Shown here in pieces: positions 14,476 through 20,268 of a stretch of DNA of 22,265 bases. The notes beneath the pieces are model-generated. The model had not been told where the DNA came from, searched no databases, and saw only the letters and a list, made by a program, of their open reading frames with translations. The translations under genes and the position numbers were made by a program. The stretch's first letter is position 1. Every line of letters begins with the position of its first letter. This DNA is from a virus, in the IMG/VR virus record IMGVR_UViG_3300037517_002742, positions 1 to 22,265 of that record; one strand, written 5' to 3'.

Positions 14476-15510
14476 TTACTCGTCACCGATGATAGAACGC
14501 ATACCGATAATCTTTCCCACCAGAAGCGCAAGCCGGATGACCTCATGAGCTCGGTACTGCGGAAGGTCAAAGTCTGCGTCTGCTTCATTCACTTGAAGGA
14601 ACAGTTCCTTCAAGTTCAGCGAGACGGGATGGCTGATAGTCCGGTTCTTTGTTTTCTTGGTGATGACGTCCAACTCACCGTCATTCAAAAGATCGTTCAG
14701 CTGATAGACGAAGCTTGCTTCTTCGACAGCAGTGGCATCTGCAATCAACCCCGGCACTTGATCAGCAAACCAGAGTGCTTTGCTTTGGTACTCTTCTTCC
14801 AGGTTGCTCAATTCTGCTGCGGCCATCTCCCTGATGAACTTCGGAATCTGCTTGCTGGCAGTCGTAGCAGCACTGCGAGAACCCTTTGCTGCTTTGGCCG
14901 CTGTCAGCTCAGTACGTACTTGCCTGCGCTCCATTGGGCCCTTCGTTGCGTGCTCTGCCAAACGCTCGCGCTCTGTATCATCGGACACAGTGTTGAGGAT
15001 CTCAGAGGCGATTGTCGTCCCCAATTTACCAGCAGTGATTTTTTCCTTCACACTGTCGGGCGCCTCAAGAAGTTTCATGCGGTCCATGACGTAGATATCC
15101 GACCGACCGACCTTGTTCGCAATCTCCAGGTAAGTCAATCCCGCATCCTTCAAACGCTTCAACGCAGAAGCCTCCTCGAGGGGCAGGAAGGGCTTGCCGC
15201 TATTCGCAGTGACAGCCAGCACCAGAGCTTCGACATCATCCAACTTCGTGTCCATGATGGCGGGTACTGTCTCCACTCCCGCTGCCAGGGCGGCACGCAG
15301 ACGACGTTCACCATCAATCAGCTCGAGGAGGCCATCGGCGTTACGACGAACACGGATGGGGACACGAACACCGTACTCGCGAACGCTTTCGGTGAGCTCC
15401 TCCATCCCGCTGAAATCGAAGCGAGGGTTCCAACCATCACGCACATGAACTTCAGATGGCACGACTTTGTAAGCACTCAGACGGCCTGCGATACCTTGTT
15501 GCTCAGACAT
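14476..15510 (-). CDS. ParB-like nuclease-domain DNA-binding protein
   Basis: A protein of 344 residues with a strong AAGGAGAAACAAAATG start. The N-terminal ParB/Spo0J fold is clear: NPRFDFSGMEELTESV (from about residue 28), then LIDGERRLRAA (GERR at 67-70, the nucleotide-binding box II motif). A helix-turn-helix follows at about 115-137 (LTYLEIANKVGRSDIYV). The rest is helical with an Ala/Lys linker and Leu-rich C-terminal part. ParB proteins bind palindromic parS sites in plasmid segregation; in lytic phages ParB-like proteins often act as transcription or replication factors instead. No ParA is visible here. The three dyads in the window are candidate targets. Confidence 0.85.
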   Translation of the reverse strand: MSEQQGIAGRLSAYKVVPSEVHVRDGWNPRFDFSGMEELTESVREYGVRVPIRVRRNADGLLELIDGERRLRAALAAGVETVPAIMDTKLDDVEALVLAVTANSGKPFLPLEEASALKRLKDAGLTYLEIANKVGRSDIYVMDRMKLLEAPDSVKEKITAGKLGTTIASEILNTVSDDTERERLAEHATKGPMERRQVRTELTAAKAAKGSRSAATTASKQIPKFIREMAAAELSNLEEEYQSKALWFADQVPGLIADATAVEEASFVYQLNDLLNDGELDVITKKTKNRTISHPVSLNLKELFLQVNEADADFDLPQYRAHEVIRLALLVGKIIGMRSIIGDE

Positions 15511-15550
15511 TTTGTTTCTCCTTGTAAAACGGTTACGCGACTATTCGCAT

Positions 15551-15620
15551 GTAGAATATATACCCCGAATGGCGCGATTCTACTTCGCACCCAGGAGGAT
15601 ATTTTTTTGAGAATATCCTC
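15551..15620 (-). promoter_or_regulatory. Upstream region of ParB-like gene with two inverted repeats
   Basis: GTAGAAT (15551-15557) and ATTCTAC (15577-15583) form an inverted repeat spaced by 19 bases, overlapping an AT-rich GTATATATTC stretch that could hold a -10 box on the minus strand. Upstream, GAGGATATT (15595-15603) and AATATCCTC (15612-15620) form a 9-bp stem with an A-rich loop. This fits an autoregulated promoter or operator for the ParB-like gene; no convincing -35 hexamer was found. Confidence 0.45.
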
Positions 15621-15636
15621 GAGGCTGCGTGGTAGT

Positions 15637-16056
15637 TTAGAAGTCGTCCTCTTCCTCCTCCGAATACTCTTCGTCATCACAGTCTTCATCAAACGCCGTC
15701 GGTATGAAGATGTTTCCAATCTGGATGACGCCGTTGTGACTAGCCACATCTGGGAAGGAATCAAACTCGTAGATGTTGCCAAGACCTATATTAGGCCCCG
15801 TTATAGCTAGCGGATCGCGAATATCCTCCAGCGCAATAACACCAATCAGTCCTGCGTCCACGGGATACTGTTTGCCGTTTTGGTCGTGATACGTGCCATC
15901 CCCATAGGCCGTACCCTTACAGCCAAACTTGCGTCCATCGGCCAGCGTGAACACACCGTCAGTCACGCATCTATCAGTGATCGTCAAGGAGCAGAATTCA
16001 TCCCACTCAGGGTGCATGACGTAACACAAATCACCAATCCAATATTTCTGTTTCAT
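15637..16056 (-). CDS. Conserved phage protein of unknown function, acidic tail
   Basis: A protein of 139 residues behind TAGGAGAAAGACATG. It contains YWIGDLCYVM, FGCKGTAYGDGTYHDQNG and YPVDAGLIGVIALED, a pattern I recognise from a family of small phage proteins without known role. The last 20 residues are very acidic (Asp/Glu-rich, ending EEEEDDF). Gene spacing is tight (nine bases to the preceding stop). The acidic end could mimic nucleic acid or chelate metal, but that is inference. Confidence 0.7.
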   Translation of the reverse strand: MKQKYWIGDLCYVMHPEWDEFCSLTITDRCVTDGVFTLADGRKFGCKGTAYGDGTYHDQNGKQYPVDAGLIGVIALEDIRDPLAITGPNIGLGNIYEFDSFPDVASHNGVIQIGNIFIPTAFDEDCDDEEYSEEEEDDF

Positions 16057-16065
16057 GTCTTTCTC

Positions 16066-16365
16066 CTAGTAGTAAAAAGGATTACTGATCAGGCTTGGAG
16101 TATCGTCTACCACTCCCATCCAACTTCTGGAATCTTCATTTGGCCACCAAGACCCGTAGCTGTGACACTTCTTGGGATCATCTTCGCATTTCAAAGTGAC
16201 CCAAGTCTCACCGTCATATGAAGTTCGGAGGTGACTGAAGTGTTCTTCTAGCACCGGGAAACGTGCAAGCAGCGCGTCTACCCATTCCTTGTAGTTGTAG
16301 TATAGATCTCCCGTTTCCTGATCCTTGTTGCAATCGTAGTATCGTTTGGCTTTTTTCTTTGCCAT
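16066..16365 (-). CDS. Small unknown protein
   Basis: A protein of 99 residues. The start at 16365 (MAKKKAKRYYD) is chosen because TAAGGAGAGGAAC lies directly upstream; a longer frame from 16386 has no ribosome binding site. The protein has a basic start, many aromatic residues (WVDALLARF, YGSWWP, WMGVVDD) and a YDCNK motif. No function is recognised. The ribosome binding site overlaps the stop of the upstream gene. Confidence 0.65.
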   Translation of the reverse strand: MAKKKAKRYYDCNKDQETGDLYYNYKEWVDALLARFPVLEEHFSHLRTSYDGETWVTLKCEDDPKKCHSYGSWWPNEDSRSWMGVVDDTPSLISNPFYY

Positions 16366-16375
16366 GTTCCTCTCC

Positions 16376-16693
16376 TTAGCGTACATTCATGTTGAGGACT
16401 GCGGAGCATACCTTGTGTGCGACCACAAACGGTGTCTGTGTATCTAGACCCTGTAGCCACCTGCGGTAGACTGTATCCAGGTGTTTCTGTTTGGGCTGGG
16501 CGGACACGGCTGCTACCAATTCTACCGCATTTCTCATACGCGAGATGTAGGGGTCGCTCCACTTTCCCGGGTGGATATCCCCTGTCCGTACGTTCATGAA
16601 CATCGGCACTGAGTATGCCACATCATGCCCGATGCAGATAACGTAGACCTGAATGGAGCACTGCTCCAATTTAGTAGCATCAACTGTTCTCAT
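16376..16693 (-). CDS. Small unknown protein
   Basis: A protein of 105 residues from ATG 16693, which has GGGAGGT seven bases upstream; a longer frame reaching 16783 would swallow the small membrane gene upstream and is unlikely. Contains CSIQVYVICIGHDVAYSV and SDPYISRMRNAVELVAAV, with five Cys/His. No family is recognised. Its stop is followed directly by the ribosome binding site of the next gene. Confidence 0.65.
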   Translation of the reverse strand: MRTVDATKLEQCSIQVYVICIGHDVAYSVPMFMNVRTGDIHPGKWSDPYISRMRNAVELVAAVSAQPKQKHLDTVYRRWLQGLDTQTPFVVAHKVCSAVLNMNVR

Positions 16694-16694
16694 C

Positions 16695-16820
16695 TCACTT
16701 ACCTCCCATACGTTTACGATAATCACGCCCTGCAAGGTACTCGGCCAGAAATCCGAGGGCCGCGAACATACCTCCCAGAGCACCGAAAAGCATCAAGCCT
16801 ACTGCAAAGTCGCTCCACAT
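16695..16820 (-). CDS. Small membrane protein, 41 residues
   Basis: This gene is too short for a usual caller. ATG 16820 has GGAG six bases upstream and the frame ends at TGA 16695-16697, leaving a one-base gap before the next start. After MWSDF comes a hydrophobic Gly/Ala/Leu-rich segment (about residues 6-26, including GLMLFGALGG), then a positively charged end (GRDYRKRMGGK). The positive-inside pattern suggests one transmembrane helix with a cytoplasmic C-terminus. It could be a host-membrane effector, or an accessory lysis protein. No homologue is recalled. Confidence 0.6.
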   Translation of the reverse strand: MWSDFAVGLMLFGALGGMFAALGFLAEYLAGRDYRKRMGGK

Positions 16821-16822
16821 GA

Positions 16823-17266
16823 TTAACTCCAATCCACTGAAATTGTAGATTCCAAATCTTCGAGCTCACCGATCAGGGTGTCTAACTCTTCGATGAGCTC
16901 TTCATGCTCCTCCTCCTCTAGATCAGAGATCTGACATTTGAGCTCCTCAACTACGCTCAGTATCTGAGACCGGAAGTCTTCAATCTCGCAGAGCCTGTTC
17001 GTCTTGCTCATGTACTTAGGATTGCCGAACTTGAAAGATACCGTGGGGTCGTATCCTTCAACCTCGGGCACATCCGGCTCATCGACACCTTCCAGCTCGC
17101 CGGCTGCGTCTTCCACCGCAGCATGCTTGTCGCTGTCCTGCATGTTCTCGGGCATGTTGTCTGCCCAGTCCTGCAATTCGTTTGCCAGGTCTTCAATTGC
17201 ACCATAAAGTATTCCGACGGCTTGCGGCAGGGTGAAGGTTTGAGGAGGGGTAGGTTTGCGGGCCAT
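16823..17266 (-). CDS. Highly acidic helical protein, possible DNA mimic
   Basis: A protein of 147 residues behind AAGGAGTAATATC. By my count about 38 of 147 residues are Asp or Glu against about 9 Lys/Arg. After residue 50 almost every helix turn is acidic, for example SDLEEEEHEELIEELD. The C-terminal part is likely a coiled coil. Phages often use acidic DNA-mimic proteins to inhibit restriction, RecBCD or other nucleases (for example T7 Ocr). Nothing proves that here. Its stop is two bases before the next start. Confidence 0.65.
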   Translation of the reverse strand: MARKPTPPQTFTLPQAVGILYGAIEDLANELQDWADNMPENMQDSDKHAAVEDAAGELEGVDEPDVPEVEGYDPTVSFKFGNPKYMSKTNRLCEIEDFRSQILSVVEELKCQISDLEEEEHEELIEELDTLIGELEDLESTISVDWS

Positions 17267-17277
17267 GATATTACTCC

Positions 17278-17463
17278 TTAATCAATTCGACGAATACAAC
17301 TGGGGCCAATCAAGTGCGCTGCAGGAAACTTGTCCTGGATAACCGTGTGCAGATCATCTAGGTCGCGCGCGTCAATATTCCTACACCGCGTGAAAGTGGG
17401 GATTGCCAGATTCAGCGGTGCAGTTTGATACTTGTACGTTAGTGTTACTTGGTAAGTAGGCAT
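17278..17463 (-). CDS. Small unknown protein
   Basis: A protein of 61 residues. ATG 17463 is chosen since AAGGTG lies five bases upstream; a GTG at 17469 would add two residues. Contains the stretches VTLTYKYQTAPLNLAIP and ARDLDDLHTVIQDKFP. It may be a small beta-alpha fold. No family is recognised. Confidence 0.6.
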   Translation of the reverse strand: MPTYQVTLTYKYQTAPLNLAIPTFTRCRNIDARDLDDLHTVIQDKFPAAHLIGPSCIRRID

Positions 17464-17465
17464 GT

Positions 17466-17675
17466 TCACCTTTCCTGGGCTTCTACCCAGAAGCTAGTGT
17501 TATCAGGGTTATCATCGATGTATTCGGCATTGCATTCATCTGCATACGCTTGTGCATCTGTCCAAGTCATGAAAGGCTCGGAAGTTTTTCCGTGCGAATT
17601 GATAACAACGAACAATTTCTTCGCTATAGAAATTTCACGCACCTTACCACTCAATTTCAATACTGTTTCTGCCAT
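17466..17675 (-). CDS. Small unknown protein, downstream of repeat element A
   Basis: A protein of 69 residues if ATG 17675 is used; the TTAGGAG ribosome binding site is then six bases away, whereas ATG 17681 would be only one base away. Motifs are LSGKVREISIAKKLFVV and WTDAQAYADECNAEY. No family is recognised. It is one of three genes directly preceded by the conserved RNA element, so its translation may be controlled by it. Confidence 0.6.
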   Translation of the reverse strand: MAETVLKLSGKVREISIAKKLFVVINSHGKTSEPFMTWTDAQAYADECNAEYIDDNPDNTSFWVEAQER

Positions 17676-17681
17676 TTCCAT

Positions 17682-17743
17682 CTCCTAAATAAATATGAGC
17701 GGAGTTGCTCCCGGGTTGGCCTGTTGCCAAGCCAACCGAAGAG
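17682..17743 (-). promoter_or_regulatory. Repeat RNA element, copy A
   Basis: On the minus strand: a hairpin (stem GGTTGGC/GCCAACC, 17714-17737), three bases, then GAGCAACTCCGCTC (17697-17710), an AT-rich stretch, and TTAGGAG ending at 17682. GAGC and GCTC can pair, exposing CTCC in the loop; that CTCC is complementary to the GGAG of the ribosome binding site. Copies at 18.70 and 19.34 kb share the layout. Confidence 0.8.
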
Positions 17744-17744
17744 T

Positions 17745-17948
17745 TCACCGAATGTTTACCCAGGCCATGCAGGTTCGGAGCACATTGTTGTAATCACCGC
17801 TCGTTGCCTCATCCCGGAATTTGGTAACCTCCTCTGGCGGAACCTTGGCCCTGCGTAATTCACGCTGCACTGATCCGATAATCATAAAAGCATTGCCGTC
17901 TTGCCCAGTAAGCTTCACTGTCACGTTGGGATATTTTACGTCTGTCAT
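17745..17948 (-). CDS. Conserved small phage protein
   Basis: A protein of 67 residues behind AAAGGAGAAATGAA. The sequence VTVKLTGQDGNAFMIIG, then RAKVPPEEVTKF and ATSGDYNNVLRTCMAWV, is a widespread small phage protein pattern that I recognise without a known role. It stops just before repeat element A. No unusual residues are seen. Confidence 0.7.
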   Translation of the reverse strand: MTDVKYPNVTVKLTGQDGNAFMIIGSVQRELRRAKVPPEEVTKFRDEATSGDYNNVLRTCMAWVNIR

Positions 17949-17960
17949 TTCATTTCTCCT

Positions 17961-18317
17961 TTAGCCTAACCAAACTGTGGTACGTTGAAAAGTGCCAGAA
18001 TTGAGGTGCACCTCAATTGGGAACCTAGCACCTCGGCCTTCTAGTCCGTTACCGTTTTTCATTCGGGTTACCATTTCCCACGCCTCTACCCGACTCAAGT
18101 TCAAGTAGGTGGAAAACCCACTTTGGAAGTACTTACCCGTCGGGCCCCCATCCTCATTTACTGTGGGTGCATCCCGCGTGATATGTACTGCGAAACTAAC
18201 TTTCGGGCCTGTTACATTGCGTATGAACTTCACTGCATCATCCAAAGGCAGCAAGTACTTGCTTACAACCAGCTTGCCTGAGTCTGACTCTTCGACTGCA
18301 TAGGGTTTAGCTTTCAT
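17961..18317 (-). CDS. Small unknown protein
   Basis: A protein of 118 residues from ATG 18317, preceded by AAGGAGGGCC; a longer frame from 18395 lies inside the upstream gene and is rejected. It contains DDAVKFIRNVTGP, FAVHITRDAP and YLNLSRVEAWEMVTRMKNG. It overlaps the previous gene by 11 bases, so coupled translation is likely. No family is recognised. Confidence 0.65.
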   Translation of the reverse strand: MKAKPYAVEESDSGKLVVSKYLLPLDDAVKFIRNVTGPKVSFAVHITRDAPTVNEDGGPTGKYFQSGFSTYLNLSRVEAWEMVTRMKNGNGLEGRGARFPIEVHLNSGTFQRTTVWLG

Positions 18318-18693
18318 CTTCCGGCCCTCCTTGCTCTTCCTTCGCCCAGGAGTAGTAATCCATGACGTAAGTCGGGTACAACTGGTTACCACCATTGCAG
18401 CGCGCTACAGAGTCTTCAAACCAGCGGATGCCCATTTGCAGTCTAGGGATTGCAAAGTGGCCGATGTCATCTTGGTGTACCGAGAAGAACAAATCAGTGC
18501 GCCCACCGGTGCCATCAACGATCTTGCCATCTTTCAGATCGGGGTAGGTATTGATTTCTTCCAGGTACTGAACCCGGGCCTTGAACTCCTCAAGCATAAA
18601 GTTTTCGAAGTCTGCAATCTTGTCCGGACCGACAAGTGTTCCCGGCCATACACAAACTTGCGAATAACCTTCCTTACGTTCAATTGCTTTCAT
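18307..18693 (-). CDS. Conserved small phage protein, downstream of repeat element B
   Basis: A protein of 128 residues. ATG 18693 lies five bases after AGGAGG; GTG 18696 is possible but less favoured. The segments VCVWPGTLVG, FENFMLEEFKARVQYLEEI, GGRTDLFFSVHQDDIGHF and LQMGIRWFEDSVA match a phage-wide small protein of unknown function. The Asp/Trp/His pattern could form a small active site but this is speculative. It is the second gene placed under a copy of the repeat RNA element. Confidence 0.7.
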   Translation of the reverse strand: MKAIERKEGYSQVCVWPGTLVGPDKIADFENFMLEEFKARVQYLEEINTYPDLKDGKIVDGTGGRTDLFFSVHQDDIGHFAIPRLQMGIRWFEDSVARCNGGNQLYPTYVMDYYSWAKEEQGGPEDES

Positions 18694-18698
18694 CACAA

Positions 18699-18752
18699 CC
18701 TCCTAAATGTATATGAGCGGAGTTGCTCTCGAAGCCCGCTGTCACCGGGCTT
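18699..18752 (-). promoter_or_regulatory. Repeat RNA element, copy B
   Basis: Hairpin AAGCCCG/CGGGCTT (18732-18752, loop GTGACAG), then three bases, the conserved GAGCAACTCCGCTC (18715-18728), an AT-rich stretch and TTAGGAGG at the ribosome binding site of the 128-residue protein. The hairpin sequence differs from copies A and C but the fold and spacing persist. Confidence 0.75.
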
Positions 18753-18758
18753 GAAGTG

Positions 18759-19070
18759 TTACTCCTGCGCAGTCTTCTCAACGAACGAGACTGCCTTAAT
18801 CACCGGCTGGAGAATACGGCGCTTCACGCTCTCCATCGTAATGCTAGTTGACGCATTGTGTCCGGTCCGGAGAGCTCCTGCTTTTCCCAAGTACCAAAAC
18901 ACCTGACCATACGTTGTCAGTTTGTTGTAGGTCTCCGATGTCCAGGCTGTACCGTCTGCATTACGGGTTCTCGTGAATACTCGGAACTTGGAGGACTTCC
19001 CTTTGATTTCCTTCTCACCTATTAAATCGAAGTGGACTGCCAGCTGCTGCTGAATAGTAAGTTTTGACAT
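18759..19070 (-). CDS. Small unknown protein
   Basis: A protein of 103 residues starting at ATG 19070; the TTAGGAG ribosome binding site lies inside the last codons of the upstream gene, so the two are translationally coupled. It contains LTIQQQLAVHFDLIGEKEIKG, KFRVFTRTRNADGTAW and WYLGKAGALRTGHNAS. The basic mid-part and Trp/Arg pattern may suggest nucleic-acid binding, but no family is recognised. Confidence 0.65.
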   Translation of the reverse strand: MSKLTIQQQLAVHFDLIGEKEIKGKSSKFRVFTRTRNADGTAWTSETYNKLTTYGQVFWYLGKAGALRTGHNASTSITMESVKRRILQPVIKAVSFVEKTAQE

Positions 19071-19071
19071 T

Positions 19072-19335
19072 TCAGGCTCCTAAGTGAACGACTTTGGAAA
19101 GTTCTTTCAGCACGGTAGCATAACCATGCTGCTTGAGAAGCTCTTTCAATTCATCTTCAGATTCCTGCGAACCGAAAGTGCTCAACCGTTCTGCGTCGAT
19201 ACAGGATTCCACCAAGCACTCGTTATCCGTCTCTTCTGCATACGCAAGAACGTCGAATCCAATTGCATTCCAGACTTGGTAGATGTCGTACAGAAGTTCG
19301 TCAGAAAACGAAATCAATTTTTCAACTGCTTCCAT
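19072..19335 (-). CDS. Small acidic protein, downstream of repeat element C
   Basis: A protein of 87 residues. ATG 19335 is favoured over ATG 19338 because AGGAG is six bases upstream of it. The sequence is acidic and helical, with FSDELLYDIYQVW, YAEETDNECLVESCID and SEDELKELLKQHGY. No family is recognised. It is the third gene under a repeat RNA element. Confidence 0.6.
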   Translation of the reverse strand: MEAVEKLISFSDELLYDIYQVWNAIGFDVLAYAEETDNECLVESCIDAERLSTFGSQESEDELKELLKQHGYATVLKELSKVVHLGA

Positions 19336-19341
19336 CATGCT

Positions 19342-19402
19342 CTCCTAAATGAATATGAGCGGAGTTGCTCCCGGGTGGGTCTGTTTCCAAACCCACCGAA
19401 GA
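19342..19402 (-). promoter_or_regulatory. Repeat RNA element, copy C
   Basis: Hairpin GGTGGGT/ACCCACC (19374-19397) with loop TTGGAAACAG, then three bases, the conserved GAGCAACTCCGCTC (19357-19370), an AT-rich stretch and TTAGGAG. Relative to copy A two stem positions are changed on both sides (T-A to G-C, C-G to T-A), so pairing is preserved. Confidence 0.8.
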
Positions 19403-19413
19403 GGATTCCGGTG

Positions 19414-19650
19414 TTATTCCTGATCCGCTAAGAACTCGGCAACGATTTCTTCATCGCTGCGAGGATCCTCAGGGAGGCCCATCCCTTTCGTACCCATGAT
19501 GCGGATGGCTGCCGCAGCTTCGGGGCCTTCCGTCTCCCTAGCGAATTTGGTGATTGCCCGGAAGGCTGCGGAGTCGTAAGCATGACAACCAAAAAACACA
19601 TGCTCCTCGATTTCCTGCAATGAGTTGAACTCGATGTGGTTGAGGTCCAT
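19414..19650 (-). CDS. Small unknown protein, first gene of leftward operon
   Basis: A protein of 78 residues, ATG 19650 behind AATAGGAGTTTCAAA. It contains IEEHVFFGCHAYDSAAFRA and EGPEAAAAIRIMGTKGMGLPE. As the first gene after the long leader it is probably expressed early and strongly. No family is recognised; first-position small genes of phage early operons often encode host-takeover proteins, which is only an inference here. Confidence 0.65.
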   Translation of the reverse strand: MDLNHIEFNSLQEIEEHVFFGCHAYDSAAFRAITKFARETEGPEAAAAIRIMGTKGMGLPEDPRSDEEIVAEFLADQE

Positions 19651-20037
19651 TTTGAAACTCCTATTGAGTGTGTGACAACGAAATCAAGTACCCTATGAAA
19701 TAAGATACTTGACAGGGTTGTCGCCGCTGCCGGAACCGTTGTCACGAACCCTGCGACTGTGTGTAAGATCAGGTACTATATAGGTAATACAAGTATTTGG
19801 TGTTCCCGTCGTTTGGGTTCCTTGGTTCCGTGAGAGAAGATGTTCGAGGATTGAAACCGTTGCAGGAGCACCCCTGGTCTGCTGTCCTTCCTAGGTGTCC
19901 GTTTGTCTTAATTGGGATCTTACTAGGAAGTAATCTTTCGCTTACTTATCTTCTCCGTGGTCCCGGGTGGGGCCACTTATGGGTCGTTTTGTTAAAGAGC
20001 GCGTCTGCGGGGTGGTTCCCCTTGATAACTAATCTTG
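19651..20037 (-). promoter_or_regulatory. Long structured leader of leftward operon
   Basis: About 390 bases lie between the predicted promoter and the first gene, with no convincing gene on either strand. Near the gene, GTGACAACG (19672-19680) pairs with CGTTGTCAC (19737-19745), enclosing TCAAGTA/TACTTGA (19684-19690 with 19706-19712). CAGGGTT (19713-19719) can instead pair with AACCCTG (19747-19753), a fold that competes with or is knotted through the first. A further AAGTAA/TTACTT hairpin is at 19928-19947. This could be a regulatory RNA or antitermination region. Confidence 0.5.
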
Positions 20038-20044
20038 CATTTTA

Positions 20045-20072
20045 AGTATAATACCTAATGAAAATTTGTCAA
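20045..20072 (-). promoter_or_regulatory. Sigma70-type promoter for leftward operon
   Basis: On the minus strand, TTGACA (20067-20072) is followed after 16 bases by TATACT (20045-20050). The hexamers match consensus six of six and five of six. Transcription would start near 20038 and run left through the leader into the small genes. Confidence 0.7.
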
Positions 20073-20229
20073 CTATTATTTTTTGGGATGATATTCGCTG
20101 ACCCTCAGCAGCAGTGGGGAGTCACGAGGGTAGAGCTGGATGGCACTATTATGATAATAGACGCGCGTATATGACTTAAATACTAGGTAGGTAATCGCCC
20201 TAGAAACGGAAGGCGTAAATTCTACCTAT

Positions 20230-20268
20230 TAAATCAATGACTTAGGCTTGACGTAACCTATTGATTTA
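20230..20268. promoter_or_regulatory. Dyad site 3 between unknown gene and leftward promoter
   Basis: TAAATCAATGACTTA (20230-20244) and TAACCTATTGATTTA (20254-20268) form an inverted repeat with three mismatches near the centre and a 9-base spacer. The right arm has the same core half-site as sites 1 and 2. It overlaps the last codon of the 20266-20820 gene and lies about 160 bases upstream of the leftward promoter. Confidence 0.7.

Noticed and set aside
14470-15810. 446-residue plus-strand open frame opposite the ParB-like gene
   Set aside because: It is antisense to a clearly conserved ParB-like gene with a strong ribosome binding site, and its translation is Cys/His/Arg-rich without recognisable domains.
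17682-17743. Repeat elements as late-type promoters (CATAT-like box)
   Set aside because: The AT-rich stretch sits so close to the ribosome binding site that the transcript would start inside or after it. Covarying stems favour an RNA element, though promoter activity is not excluded.
18331-18906. 191-residue plus-strand frame
   Set aside because: It runs opposite two conserved minus-strand genes and across repeat element B, with no ribosome binding site.
17682-19402. The three repeats as a CRISPR array or insertion sequence ends
   Set aside because: Spacing is irregular, genes lie between copies, and each copy has the same relation to a start codon.
19797-20045. 82-residue plus-strand frame in the leader
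   Set aside because: It has a GTG start without a ribosome binding site, runs against the predicted leftward transcript, and its composition does not look like a phage protein.
20058-20174. 38-residue plus-strand frame starting at an ATG over the leftward promoter
   Set aside because: There is no ribosome binding site and it overlaps the -35 box of a consensus-like promoter.
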